Below are positions 1-8,380 of a DNA stretch of 64,000 nt, piece by piece. The DNA is taken from positions 43,227 to 107,226 of the forward strand of contig NZ_BOOB01000050.1 of the NCBI RefSeq assembly GCF_016863015.1. Direction: 5' to 3'. The DNA is from Microbispora amethystogenes. GTDB taxonomy: Bacteria; Actinomycetota; Actinomycetes; Streptosporangiales; Streptosporangiaceae. The notes beneath the pieces are model-generated. The model saw only the letters and a program-made list of their open reading frames with translations, made no database searches and was not told where the DNA came from. Position numbers and translations under genes: made by a program. Numbering within the stretch: position 1 is the stretch's first letter; the number at the start of each line of letters is the position of its first letter.

Positions 1-690
1 GGCCTGGTCGTCCCGCTCGTGCGGCGGGACAGCCCGGGGCTGCGCGTGCTGGACACCTGGGACGGCCTCGGCATGCGCGCCTCGGGCACCGCCGACATCG
101 CCTTCGACGCCTGCCCCGTCGCGGCCGGCGACGTCCTGGAACGCAGCCAGGTCAACGCCCGCGACGACGCGGTCCTGGCCGGGCAGACGGTCAGCTCGAT
201 CACGATGCTCGGGATCTACGCGGGGGTGGCCCAGGCGGCCAGGGACATCGCGACCGGCGTGGCCGCCCGCCGCCCCGGCCCGCCCCCGGCGGCGGTGCGC
301 ACCCTGGTCGCGGAGACCGACGCCCGCCTCTACGCCCTCCGGGCGACGGCCGGCGCCGCCCTGGTCAACGCCGACGCCTGGTCCGCCGACCGCAGCGGCG
401 ACCCCGCCGAGCGCGGGAGGGCGATGATGACCCCCTTCCAGTGCGCGAAGATGACCGTCAACACGCTCGCGCTCGGCATCGTCAACGACTGCCTCACGCT
501 GGCCGGCGGCGCCGCCTACTCGGCGGACCACCCGCTGGCCCGCCTCTCCCGGGACGTGCGGGCCGGGTGGTTCATGCAGCCCTACACGTACGTGGACGGC
601 GTCGACTACCTCAGCGGGCAGGCCCTGGGCCTCGAACGGGACAACGACTACATGAGCTTCCGGGCGCTCGGCCCCCGAGCCCGGCAGTGA
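1..690 (+). CDS. Class D flavin-dependent oxygenase (acyl-CoA dehydrogenase fold), C-terminal part
   Basis: The reading frame is open from base 1, so only the last 229 residues are present and the N-terminal half lies outside the window. The visible part has the mixed beta and C-terminal helical domains of the acyl-CoA dehydrogenase fold used by two-component flavin oxygenases, including a C-terminal segment with SRDVRAGWFMQPY that in this fold lies near the flavin and substrate. It ends 30 bp before a sugar aminotransferase and is co-directional with the sugar genes. Nitrososynthases that oxidise the amine of TDP-3-amino-3-C-methyl sugars (the KijD3, DnmZ, ORF36 type) belong to this fold and to this neighbourhood, so that role is a reasonable inference. 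A generic hydroxylase or a true acyl-CoA dehydrogenase cannot be excluded from the fragment. Confidence 0.7.
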   Translation, partial: GLVVPLVRRDSPGLRVLDTWDGLGMRASGTADIAFDACPVAAGDVLERSQVNARDDAVLAGQTVSSITMLGIYAGVAQAARDIATGVAARRPGPPPAAVRTLVAETDARLYALRATAGAALVNADAWSADRSGDPAERGRAMMTPFQCAKMTVNTLALGIVNDCLTLAGGAAYSADHPLARLSRDVRAGWFMQPYTYVDGVDYLSGQALGLERDNDYMSFRALGPRARQ

Positions 691-720
691 CGTGCGGAGC
701 GAGCATCGGAGAAGGCGCGC

Positions 721-1842
721 ATGGCTATTCGCGTATGGGACTACCTGCCGGAGTACGAGAAGGAGAGGACGGACGTCCTCGACGCGGTCGAGAAGGTCTT
801 CGAATCCGGGCAGCTCATCCTCGGGGAGAGCGTCCGGAGCTTCGAGGAGGAGTTCGCCGCCTACCACCGGACGAGACACTGCACGGGCGTGGACAACGGG
901 ACCAACGCCATCAAACTCGGCCTGCAGGCGCTGGGGGTCGGCCCGGGGGACGAGGTCGTCACCGTCTCCAACACCGCCGCCCCGACCGTCGTGGCGATCG
1001 ACTCGGTCGGCGCGACGCCGGTCTTCGCCGACGTGCGCGAGGACGACCACCTCATAGACCCCGCGCAGGTGGCCGCCGCGATCACTCCGCGCACCCGCGC
1101 GCTGGTGCCGGTCCACCTGTACGGCCAGTGCGCCGACATGGCGCCGTTGACCCGGCTCGCCGCCCGGCACGGCCTGGCCGTCCTGGAGGACTGCGCCCAG
1201 GCGCACGGCGCCCGGCACCACGGCCGCCTGGCCGGCACGATGGGGCACGCCGCCGCCTTCTCGTTCTACCCCACCAAGGTCCTCGGGGCGTACGGCGACG
1301 GCGGGGCGGTGCTGACCGGCGACGACACGGTCGACGGCAACCTGCGGCGGCTGCGGTACTACGGCATGGAGGAGCGGTACTACGTCGTCCGCACCCCCGG
1401 GCACAACTGCCGTCTCGACGAGGTGCAGGCGGAGATCCTGCGCCGCAAGCTCGGCCGCCTGGACGACTACATCGCGCGGCGCCGCGAGGTGGCCGATCGT
1501 TACGCCGAAGGGCTGGCCGACGTCTCGGGGCCGTCCGGGCTGCGGCTGCCGTCCGTGACGGAGGGCAACGACCACGTCTACTACGTCTACGTGGTCCGCC
1601 ACCCGCGCCGCGACGAGATCATCGAGCGGCTCAGGGCGTACGACATCCACCTGAACATCAGCTATCCCTGGCCGGTGCACACGATGACCGGCTTCGAGCG
1701 GCTGGGCTACGCGGAGGGGTCGCTGCCGGTCACCGAGCGGCTGGCCCGCCAGATCTTCTCGCTGCCGATGTACCCGTCGCTGCCGCCTGACACGCAGGAC
1801 CGGGTGATCGAGGCGCTCCGCGAGGTCCTGACGACGCTGTGA
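721..1842 (+). CDS. DegT/DnrJ/EryC1/StrS-family sugar aminotransferase
   Basis: A PLP-dependent aminotransferase of 373 residues, the usual size for the family, that would install an amine on an NDP-keto-deoxysugar (C3 or C4). The PLP lysine is K186 in [14 protein letters not shown], and the upstream DNGTNAI and [10 protein letters not shown] motifs are the family's cofactor-binding segments. The start ATG has a good ribosome site (GGAGAAGG). It is followed by a C-methyltransferase and a 3,5-epimerase, an order seen in branched aminosugar pathways such as those for C-1027 and vancosamine. A 3-amino-3-C-methyl sugar is therefore the likely product, but regiochemistry is inferred from context only. 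Confidence 0.9.
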   Translation: MAIRVWDYLPEYEKERTDVLDAVEKVFESGQLILGESVRSFEEEFAAYHRTRHCTGVDNGTNAIKLGLQALGVGPGDEVVTVSNTAAPTVVAIDSVGATPVFADVREDDHLIDPAQVAAAITPRTRALVPVHLYGQCADMAPLTRLAARHGLAVLEDCAQAHGARHHGRLAGTMGHAAAFSFYPTKVLGAYGDGGAVLTGDDTVDGNLRRLRYYGMEERYYVVRTPGHNCRLDEVQAEILRRKLGRLDDYIARRREVADRYAEGLADVSGPSGLRLPSVTEGNDHVYYVYVVRHPRRDEIIERLRAYDIHLNISYPWPVHTMTGFERLGYAEGSLPVTERLARQIFSLPMYPSLPPDTQDRVIEALREVLTTL

Positions 1843-1908
1843 GCGCGCGCCTCGCGCCTCGCGCCCCGCCCTCCCACCCCGACACGTACGACCCGGAGGA
1901 GAAGATCG

Positions 1909-3144
1909 ATGACGACCCCAGTCGGCGAGACGACGTGCCGGGTGTGCCGCGGGCCGCTCGGCGAGTTCCTGGACCTCGGGCGGCAGCCGCTGTCCGACCG
2001 TTTCCTGACCGAGAGGGAGATCCCCGGCGAGTTCTTCTACCGGCTCGCCGTCGGCGCCTGCGCGTCGTGCGGGATGGTGCAGCTGATGGAGGAGGTCCCG
2101 CGTGAGCTGATGTTCCGCGAGGACTATCCGTACCACTCGTCGGGCTCGTCGGTGATGCGGGAGCACTTCGCACGGACCGCGCACGGCTTCCTGGAGTCGG
2201 CGTACGCCGGGCCGGACCCGTTCGTGGTGGAGATCGGCAGCAACGACGGGGTGATGCTCGGCGCGGTGCGCGACGCCGGCGTGCGGCATCTCGGGTTCGA
2301 GCCCTCGGGGAAGGTGGCCGAGGTGGCGCGGCGGCGCGGTGTGCGGGTGCGCACCGACTTCTTCGAGGAGCCGACGGCGGCCGAGGTGCGCGCGGCCGAG
2401 GGGCCCGCGGACGTGATCTACGCGGCCAACACGATCTGTCACATCCCCTACCTTGAGTCGATCTTCCGCGGCGTCGACGCGCTGCTCGCCCCCGGTGGCC
2501 GGTTCGTCTTCGAGGATCCCTACTGGGGGGACATCGTGGAGAAGACGTCGTTCGACCAGATCTACGACGAGCACTTCTACTTCTTCACGGCGACTTCGGT
2601 CCGGGCGGCCGCCGAGCGGTCCGGCTTCGAACTGGTCGACGTGGAACGCCTGTCTGTCCACGGCGGCGAACTGCGCTACACGATCGCCCGCCGCGGCGCC
2701 GCCACGCCTGCGGCGGCCGTCGCGGAGACCGTCGAGCGGGAACGGGCCCGCGGCCTGACCGCTCCGGACACGCTGCGCCGCTTCGCCGCCGACGTGGAAC
2801 GCGTACGGGACGACCTGACGGCGCTGCTGCGCCGGCTGCGTGAGGAGGGGCGGCGGGTCGTCGCGTACGGCGCGACCGCCAAGAGCGCGACCGTGACCAA
2901 CTTCTGCGGTCTCGACTCCGGGCTGGTCGAGTGGGTGTGCGACACCACTCCTCAGAAACAGGGGCTGCTGACCCCCGGAGCCCATCTGCCGGTCGTGCCG
3001 CCGGAACGGTTCTCCACGTCCCACCCCGACCACGCGCTGTTGTTCGCCTGGAACCACGCCGAGGAGATCATGGCGAAGGAGCAGGAGTTCCGCGACGCAG
3101 GCGGCCGGTGGATCCTCTACGTGCCGGACGTCCGGGTGGTGTGA
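1909..3144 (+). CDS. NDP-sugar C-methyltransferase (TylC3/SgcA3 type)
   Basis: A 411-residue SAM-dependent enzyme with the three-part layout of NDP-hexose C-3 methyltransferases. The N-terminal zinc region has CRVCRG near residue 7 and a second CASCG pair near residue 47. The Rossmann methyltransferase core starts around residue 105 with EIGSNDGVML. The C-terminal domain is typical of the Methyltransf_13/C-methyltransferase family. The start has an AGGAGAAG ribosome site 66 bp after the aminotransferase. In known pathways this family adds a methyl branch at C3 of a 4-keto sugar before 5-epimerisation. Together with the adjacent aminotransferase it predicts a tertiary carbinamine (3-C-methyl-3-amino) sugar. 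The exact substrate is not determinable here. Confidence 0.9.
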   Translation: MTTPVGETTCRVCRGPLGEFLDLGRQPLSDRFLTEREIPGEFFYRLAVGACASCGMVQLMEEVPRELMFREDYPYHSSGSSVMREHFARTAHGFLESAYAGPDPFVVEIGSNDGVMLGAVRDAGVRHLGFEPSGKVAEVARRRGVRVRTDFFEEPTAAEVRAAEGPADVIYAANTICHIPYLESIFRGVDALLAPGGRFVFEDPYWGDIVEKTSFDQIYDEHFYFFTATSVRAAAERSGFELVDVERLSVHGGELRYTIARRGAATPAAAVAETVERERARGLTAPDTLRRFAADVERVRDDLTALLRRLREEGRRVVAYGATAKSATVTNFCGLDSGLVEWVCDTTPQKQGLLTPGAHLPVVPPERFSTSHPDHALLFAWNHAEEIMAKEQEFRDAGGRWILYVPDVRVV

Positions 3145-3147
3145 GCC

Positions 3148-3750
3148 ATGCGAGTGAACGGCCTGGCGGTCGAGGGCGCGTACGTCTTCACGCCCGAGGA
3201 GTTCCCCGACGACCGGGGGCGGTTCCTGTCGCACTACCAGGAATCGGTGTTCGGCGACGCCGTGGGACGCCCGCTCTTCCCCGTGGCGCAGGCGAGCAGC
3301 AGCGTCTCGCGCAGGGGAGTGGTGCGGGGGCTGCACTACACGGCGACGCCGCCGGGCACGGCGAAGTACGTCCACTGCCCGCGCGGCCGGGCCCTCGACG
3401 TCGTCCTCGACGTCCGCGTCGGCTCTCCCTCGTTCGGCGTCTGGGACAGCGTCGTGCTCGACTCCCTCGACTTCCGCGCCGTGTACTTCCCGCTGGGGGT
3501 CGCGCACCTGTTCGTGGCTCTGGAGGACGACACCGTGATGTCGTACCTGCTGTCGCGGGAGTACGTGGCCGCCGACGAGCTGGCGATCTCCCCGCTGGAC
3601 CCGGGGCTGGGCCTGCCCGTCCCGGGGGACCTCACGCCGATCCTGTCGGAGCGGGACCGTGCGGCCCCCCGCCTTGAGGAGGCGAGAGAGGCCGGCCTGC
3701 TGCCCGACTATCGGGTGTGCGCCGAAATCGAGGCGGGCAGCCGCGTCTGA
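3148..3750 (+). CDS. dTDP-4-keto-sugar 3,5- or 5-epimerase (RmlC family)
   Basis: A 200-residue cupin epimerase of the RmlC family. The RGVVRGLHYT segment around residue 60 contains the conserved catalytic histidine environment, and YFPLGVAHLF around residue 112 matches the family's second active-site stretch. It starts 3 bp after the C-methyltransferase stop, so the two are translationally linked. After C3 methylation only C5 inversion is chemically possible, which suggests it acts as a 5-epimerase and that the final sugar is of the L series. That last step is inference. Confidence 0.88.
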   Translation: MRVNGLAVEGAYVFTPEEFPDDRGRFLSHYQESVFGDAVGRPLFPVAQASSSVSRRGVVRGLHYTATPPGTAKYVHCPRGRALDVVLDVRVGSPSFGVWDSVVLDSLDFRAVYFPLGVAHLFVALEDDTVMSYLLSREYVAADELAISPLDPGLGLPVPGDLTPILSERDRAAPRLEEAREAGLLPDYRVCAEIEAGSRV

Positions 3751-3792
3751 ACGGCCCGGCCACGGGCGAAGTGGCGGGGTGGGGGGAGGGAG

Positions 3793-4926
3793 TCACGACT
3801 CCCGGGGGCGCGTGCCGCGGGAGTCGAGACCGTGGGTGTCGAGACCGTGAGTGTGGAGAGCGGGGGTGTCGAGAGCGGCGACGGTCCGGCGCAGAGCCTC
3901 GTCGAGCGGAACCCGCGGGCGCCATCCGGTGGCCGCCCGGAACGCTGAGGAGTCGATCACCACGCTGTCGAAGTCGCCCGGCCGGGCGCTCGCGGGCGGG
4001 GGGACCGGCACGACCGGCACCGGAGGCCGTCCGGTCCGTTCGGCGACGAGCAGCGCGATCCTCCGGAAGACGTCGCCGAGCGGCTCGCCGCGGCCGTGGC
4101 CCAGCGGCCAGTGCCGGCCCGCCAGCGCCTCCGGCCGGTCGAGGGCCGCCAGGAAGGCGTCCGCGACGTCGCCGACGTACAGCAGTTCACGCGCGACCGT
4201 GCCGTCGTGCCACATGGTGAGCGGCTCTCCGGCGAGCGCTCTGCGGGCCATCGCGCTCACCACCCCCCGGTCGGCGGCGCCGTCCGGGGCCGGCCCGAAG
4301 ACCGTCGGCAGGCGCAGGGAGACTCCGCGCAGGACCCCTTCCGAGGTGGCCCGCTTGAGCAGGTCTTCGGCCGCCTGCTTCTGCAGGTCGTACGCCGTCA
4401 CCGGATGGTCGGGCACGGTGCCGTCGATCGGCGTGCCGGAGCCCGGGCCGGCCTGGGAGGCCGAGCCGGCGAACACCACCAGCGGCGCGGGACCACGCCG
4501 GGAGCGTGACCGCAGCAGGCCGACGAGGTCGCGCATGACGCCCACGTTCACCCGTTCGCTGGCCGCCGGGTCCTCGTCGGCTCCCCGCCAGCCGCCGGAG
4601 TGCAGGACCAGGTGGATCACCGCACTCGCCCCGGCCACCGCACGCTCCAGGTTCGCGGGCACGGTGAGATCGGCGGCCAGCACCTCCACCCCGCCCGCGC
4701 CGCCCGGGCCTGCCTCAACCGTGCTCGCTTCAACCGTGCCCGCCTCAGCCGTACCTGTCGCGGCGGGGCGGCGGGAGACCGCGCGTACGGCGACCGGCAG
4801 GCGCGCGAGCCGGGCGGTGACGGCCGAGCCCACCAGACCGGACGCGCCGAGCACGGCGACCAGCGGAGGGCCGCCGCCCGGCGTGGTGCCCGGCGTGGTG
4901 GCCAGCGTGGTGCCCGGCCGGTTCAC
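3793..4926 (-). CDS. NAD(P)-dependent sugar 4-ketoreductase/epimerase (extended SDR)
   Basis: A 377-residue extended short-chain dehydrogenase with an N-terminal Rossmann motif (GASGLVGSAV near residue 29) and the catalytic YDLQK (Tyr-x3-Lys) in the middle of the protein. In this setting it most likely reduces the C4 ketone of the deoxysugar. It begins with GTG overlapping the stop of the O-methyltransferase by 4 bp (GTGA), so both are in one leftward unit with the glycosyltransferase. Low-complexity additions flank the domain: a Thr/Gly-rich N-terminus and a C-terminal LHTHGLDTHGLDSRG repeat encoded by tandem copies of about 15 bp. These tails look like slippage expansions and are not part of the fold. 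Confidence 0.85.
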   Translation of the reverse strand: MNRPGTTLATTPGTTPGGGPPLVAVLGASGLVGSAVTARLARLPVAVRAVSRRPAATGTAEAGTVEASTVEAGPGGAGGVEVLAADLTVPANLERAVAGASAVIHLVLHSGGWRGADEDPAASERVNVGVMRDLVGLLRSRSRRGPAPLVVFAGSASQAGPGSGTPIDGTVPDHPVTAYDLQKQAAEDLLKRATSEGVLRGVSLRLPTVFGPAPDGAADRGVVSAMARRALAGEPLTMWHDGTVARELLYVGDVADAFLAALDRPEALAGRHWPLGHGRGEPLGDVFRRIALLVAERTGRPPVPVVPVPPPASARPGDFDSVVIDSSAFRAATGWRPRVPLDEALRRTVAALDTPALHTHGLDTHGLDSRGTRPRES

Positions 4927-5873
4927 GATCGGGCGTCCGTCTGCTCGCGGCCGCCCTTCTCAGGGGCGTTCTTCTCGTAGAGGGCCTGCCAGTAGAAGGT
5001 CCACGGCACGGCCCGGGCGTCGGCGACGCGGGTCCAGTCGTCGGCGGGCCGGTAGGCGGCGAGGAACCTGCGCGACTGCGCCTCCACCGCGCGGTTGTCA
5101 TGGATGTCGATGACGTCCAGCAGGGGCCCGGTGCGCAGGGCCAGCGCCACGACCTCCGCGCCCTGGGCATGGCCGTCCAAGGACGGGTCCAGATATTTGC
5201 CCACCGGGTTGTTCACGTACAGGTAGCGGCAGCGTCCGGCCACGAGGTCCAGGTAGGCCCGCACCGTCTCGGCGTTCATCTCCGCGAACGAGTCGACGTT
5301 CACGCACAGGTCGAACCGCTGGTCCGCGGGCAGCGCGTCCACCTCGTCCACCGAGTGGAACCGGATCTTCGCGAACTGGTCGCGGTCGAGGACGGCGCCG
5401 AGGTAGGCGCGGGAGAGGCGCAGGGCGTTGTCCAGATCGACGATGTCGTAGGAGACGAGGTCGTGGTTGGACATCAGGGCGTGGCAGGTGCGGCCGTACC
5501 CGGCGCCGATCTCCAGCACCCGGAAGCCGTCCAGGGGGACGGCCCCGCTCATGAAGTCGAGCTCCAGAACGGCCTGGAGGTAGTCCATGCAGACGTCCTC
5601 GCCGTCGTACCTGACCGTGATGGGGTCGCCCACGTCGCGGTTGCGGATGCGGCGGAGCCGCGCCCGGTTGGCCTCGCTCAGCCCGGCGGCGAGGTTGAAG
5701 ATCAGCGTCTTGAGGTAGCGCATGCCGTTGGTGCGGGGGTCCCACAGCGCCAGCTTGAAGTTGACCGTGCCGGACTTGAAGCCCCGGAGATCGGCGACGG
5801 CGCTCTCGGTCACCTGGATCCTGTTGTTGCTCTCCCAGAGCGGGCTCTGGCCGTACCTGCGGGTGGTCGTCAT
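4923..5873 (-). CDS. Putative sugar O-methyltransferase
   Basis: A 316-residue SAM-dependent methyltransferase. The motif I glycine-rich loop is VLEIGAGYGRT around residue 119. DLCVNVDSFAEMN and the later YVNNPVG stretch resemble the family annotated as putative sugar O-methyltransferases (TIGR04371-like). It sits between the ketoreductase and the glycosyltransferase on the minus strand, with a 4-bp overlap to the former and a 16-bp gap to the latter. The most economical role is O-methylation of the sugar, for example at O4 after ketoreduction. N-methylation or action on the aglycone cannot be ruled out. Confidence 0.8.
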   Translation of the reverse strand: MTTTRRYGQSPLWESNNRIQVTESAVADLRGFKSGTVNFKLALWDPRTNGMRYLKTLIFNLAAGLSEANRARLRRIRNRDVGDPITVRYDGEDVCMDYLQAVLELDFMSGAVPLDGFRVLEIGAGYGRTCHALMSNHDLVSYDIVDLDNALRLSRAYLGAVLDRDQFAKIRFHSVDEVDALPADQRFDLCVNVDSFAEMNAETVRAYLDLVAGRCRYLYVNNPVGKYLDPSLDGHAQGAEVVALALRTGPLLDVIDIHDNRAVEAQSRRFLAAYRPADDWTRVADARAVPWTFYWQALYEKNAPEKGGREQTDARS

Positions 5874-5889
5874 CGTCGTCTCCGCCCCG

Positions 5890-7182
5890 TCACTTGGACC
5901 GGCCGTGCTGGGCCGCGGTGAGCCTTTCCAGGATCGGCACGACGTCGTTGGGCGTGGGCATCCCCAGCGTCTCCCGCCGCAGCCGTTCCGCGTTGCCGGC
6001 GAACGACGGGTCCTCCAGCACGTGGACCAGCCGGTCGCGCAGCGTGTCGGCGGTCAGGTGGTCGGCGTCGGCGACGTACACGCCCGCCCCCTGGTCCTCC
6101 AGCCCGTTGGCCATGAGCACCGGTCCCCACCACTTCTCCGCCCAGTAGATGTTGGGCACGATGAGCTGCGGCACCCCGTGCTCCAGCGCGGAGGCGAAGG
6201 TGCCGGCGCCGCCGCTGTGCACGATGGCCGAGCAGGTGGGCAGCAGCACGTTCAGGGGCACGAAGTCGTGCACGCGCACGTTGTCGGGCACGTGGGTGAC
6301 CGACCGCAGTTGCGTGGCGTCGAGTGCGGCGATCACCTCGACGTCGAGGCCGTCGACCGCCGCGAACAGGTCCGCGGCCGAGGCGACGACGCCGAAGTTG
6401 CGCTCGCGGTGGGAGAGGCCGAGCGTCACGCAGACGCGTGGGCGCGCGGGCGGCCGGTGCAGCCACTTCGGCACCGACGACGGGCCGTTGAAGGCCATGT
6501 GCCGCATCGGGAGGTAGTGGATGCCCGGGGGCCGCCAGACCCAGGTCGGCATGGGGAAGATCGTCCACTGGCCGAGGGCGGTCTCCTCGTCGAAGGCGCA
6601 GCCGTACCGCGCCAGGACCGGCTCCAGCCACTCGCGCAGGGGGTCGGTGCGGGCCTGCGGCGGCTGCCCGTCCCAGATCGGACGGCAGGCGGTGCGCAAC
6701 TGCCCCAGGCCGTCCGCGCCGAACAGCATCCGGGCGTGGGCCGCGCCGCACGCCCGCGCGGCGACGACGCCGGCGAAGGCGAAGGTGTCCCAGACGACGA
6801 GGTCGGGCTCCCAGTCGCGGGCGAACTCGACGAGCTCCTCGATCACCGCTTCGGGGTTGAACAGCGCCCGGCATCCCCCCACGTGGGCGCCGAGTTCCGC
6901 CAGCGGGTCGTCGCGGGCGTAGTCGGTCTGCACCGGCAGCCCGGGGCCCGGATTCCTCGGGTCCGCCGGGTTCTCCTGCGGCTCGGCGGCCGACATCTGC
7001 GTGTTCAGGTCCACGCCCCGGCCGACCGGTACGGCCGTCAGCCCGCAGCGCATGATGTCGTCGGCCATGTCCGGCTGGGCGGCGACTCGCACGTCGTGTC
7101 CCGCCGTACGCAGGGCCCAGGCCAGCGGCGCCTGCACGAACAGATGCGACCGGAAGGGGGCGGTGGCGAAGAGAACGCGCAT
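5890..7182 (-). CDS. Glycosyltransferase, EryCIII/DesVII-like GT-B family
   Basis: A 430-residue GT-B glycosyltransferase. The N-terminus (MRVLFATAPFRSHLF, then a PLAWALRTAGHDVRVA segment) and the C-terminal donor site HSGGAGTFASALEHGVPQL match antibiotic glycosyltransferases of the EryCIII/DesVII type. The chosen ATG has an AGGAAGGA ribosome site; longer versions upstream lack one. Members of this subgroup often need a DesVIII-like helper, and none is visible in the window. It heads the leftward operon with the O-methyltransferase and ketoreductase, so it probably transfers the deoxysugar made by these genes to the enediyne core. Confidence 0.9.
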   Translation of the reverse strand: MRVLFATAPFRSHLFVQAPLAWALRTAGHDVRVAAQPDMADDIMRCGLTAVPVGRGVDLNTQMSAAEPQENPADPRNPGPGLPVQTDYARDDPLAELGAHVGGCRALFNPEAVIEELVEFARDWEPDLVVWDTFAFAGVVAARACGAAHARMLFGADGLGQLRTACRPIWDGQPPQARTDPLREWLEPVLARYGCAFDEETALGQWTIFPMPTWVWRPPGIHYLPMRHMAFNGPSSVPKWLHRPPARPRVCVTLGLSHRERNFGVVASAADLFAAVDGLDVEVIAALDATQLRSVTHVPDNVRVHDFVPLNVLLPTCSAIVHSGGAGTFASALEHGVPQLIVPNIYWAEKWWGPVLMANGLEDQGAGVYVADADHLTADTLRDRLVHVLEDPSFAGNAERLRRETLGMPTPNDVVPILERLTAAQHGRSK

Positions 7183-7470
7183 GTCGGTCCTTCCTGGAGA
7201 CGAGCGGGCCTGGAGACGGGCGGGTGGCCCTCGGCCGGAAACCGGGCACGTTGTTCCACGATTTTCCGGCGGTGTCCGGCCGCGCATCTTCCAGAATGCG
7301 CACCGCCCGCGCGGGGGACCTTTTCAGGGCGGGGTCCGGGCCGGAACGGCACGGCAGAAGTAGCCGCACCGGGCCGGCGCTGCGAATAGTGGGTAACGTG
7401 CCGGCCGTTCCCGGAAACGGCGGAGACGGCCGGCTGGAAATGCCGGCGAACCAGTTCGGGAGGCGACGAG
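7183..7470. promoter_or_regulatory. Divergent intergenic region with imperfect 16-bp palindrome
   Basis: This gap separates the leftward glycosyltransferase operon from the rightward dioxygenase gene and must hold both promoters. CCGTTCCCGGAAACGG at 7405-7420 is a palindrome with a single mismatched pair and is a candidate operator. No convincing -35/-10 pair was recognised. Confidence 0.4.
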
Positions 7471-8118
7471 ATGCACCCCGTAGTTCACGAGCCCGTGATT
7501 TACGACTACGACGCGGCGCGCTTCGATTTCGGGGACATCCTCCGGAAGATCTACGACGTGGACGACCTCGCCCGTCTCCGCCCGGAGGGCGAGCTCGAGG
7601 TCATGACCTGGAAGACCGACCAGTCGACCGACTTCCACGCGAAGTTCTACGAGGCGTTCGAGGCGGAGCTGAAGCCCCTCTACCGGGAGTTCGTCGCGGC
7701 GTTCGTCCCCGGCGTCCTCGGCACCGAGGAGTTCTGCTTCCAGCAGGTCCCGACGTTCCGGGTGCACTTTCCCGGCAACGTGGCGGTGGGCGACTTCCAC
7801 CGGGACCGCGACTACAACCACGGAGACGGCGAGGTGAACTTCTGGGTTCCGTTCACCCCGGCCTACGACACGAACTCCGTCTGGATCGAGCGGGAGCTGG
7901 GATCGGGGGACTACCGCCCGATGACGGTGGACCCCGGTCAGGTGCTGGTGTTCGACTCGGTCGACTGGAGCCACGGAAACAAGATCAACGAGACGGGGTC
8001 GACCCGGGTGAGCTTCGACTTCCGGTGCATCCGGCTGTCGGACTACAACCCCTCGACTCTCCGTACGGTGGACGCCAAGCGGGGGCTGTGGATCGGCGAC
8101 TACTTCGACGTGCTGTGA
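7471..8118 (+). CDS. StrG-like Fe(II)/2-oxoglutarate dioxygenase
   Basis: A 215-residue protein with the facial triad of Fe(II)/2-oxoglutarate oxygenases: H110-x-D112 in DFHRDRDYNH, distal H168 in DWSHGNK, and R179 eleven residues later for 2-oxoglutarate. Overall it resembles the streptomycin-cluster StrG family, for which no reaction is firmly established. The ATG has a GGGAGGCGACGAG leader. It is transcribed alone and away from the glycosyltransferase, and is closed by a strong hairpin at 8140-8177. A hydroxylation or oxidation of the sugar or enediyne core is likely. This enzyme is not among the conserved enediyne cassette genes. Confidence 0.8.
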   Translation: MHPVVHEPVIYDYDAARFDFGDILRKIYDVDDLARLRPEGELEVMTWKTDQSTDFHAKFYEAFEAELKPLYREFVAAFVPGVLGTEEFCFQQVPTFRVHFPGNVAVGDFHRDRDYNHGDGEVNFWVPFTPAYDTNSVWIERELGSGDYRPMTVDPGQVLVFDSVDWSHGNKINETGSTRVSFDFRCIRLSDYNPSTLRTVDAKRGLWIGDYFDVL

Positions 8119-8139
8119 CCCCACGTCGACGGCACAGAC

Positions 8140-8177
8140 GAGGGCGGCGCCCGGCCGACCGGCCGGGCGCCGCCCTC
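8140..8177. terminator. Bidirectional intrinsic terminator
   Basis: A perfect inverted repeat with 18-bp GC-rich arms (GAGGGCGGCGCCCGGCCG and its complement) around a 2-nt centre. It lies between the convergent dioxygenase and flavin-oxidase genes. There is no T-tract, as is usual in high-GC actinomycetes. Confidence 0.85.
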
Positions 8178-8380
8178 ACGTCTCCCCGGTCATCCGGCCG
8201 GGGTCACCAGCGGGGTGTTGGGGGCGTCCACGAGCCTTGGCCGAGTCGGTCACTGCGCCGGAAGGAACCTCCGGTCCTCGCGAAGCCCGCTTCGCTGGGC
8301 CTTCGCTGCGGTCCTCGCTCCCTTCCGCTCCGCTCCCTCCACCCCGGTGAACGCGGGCGGACAGCGCACTGGGGCCGGGG

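Noticed and set aside
441..1790. A 449-codon plus-strand frame overlapping the oxygenase and aminotransferase genes
   Set aside because: Composition is Arg/Pro/Gly-rich in the wrong frame. Both overlapping genes are clearly real in other frames.
8214..8380. A CRISPR-like or REP-like repeat in the CGCTCC-rich stretch near 8280-8345
   Set aside because: It is a run of related short CT/CG-rich words with no fixed repeat-spacer spacing and no clean palindrome.
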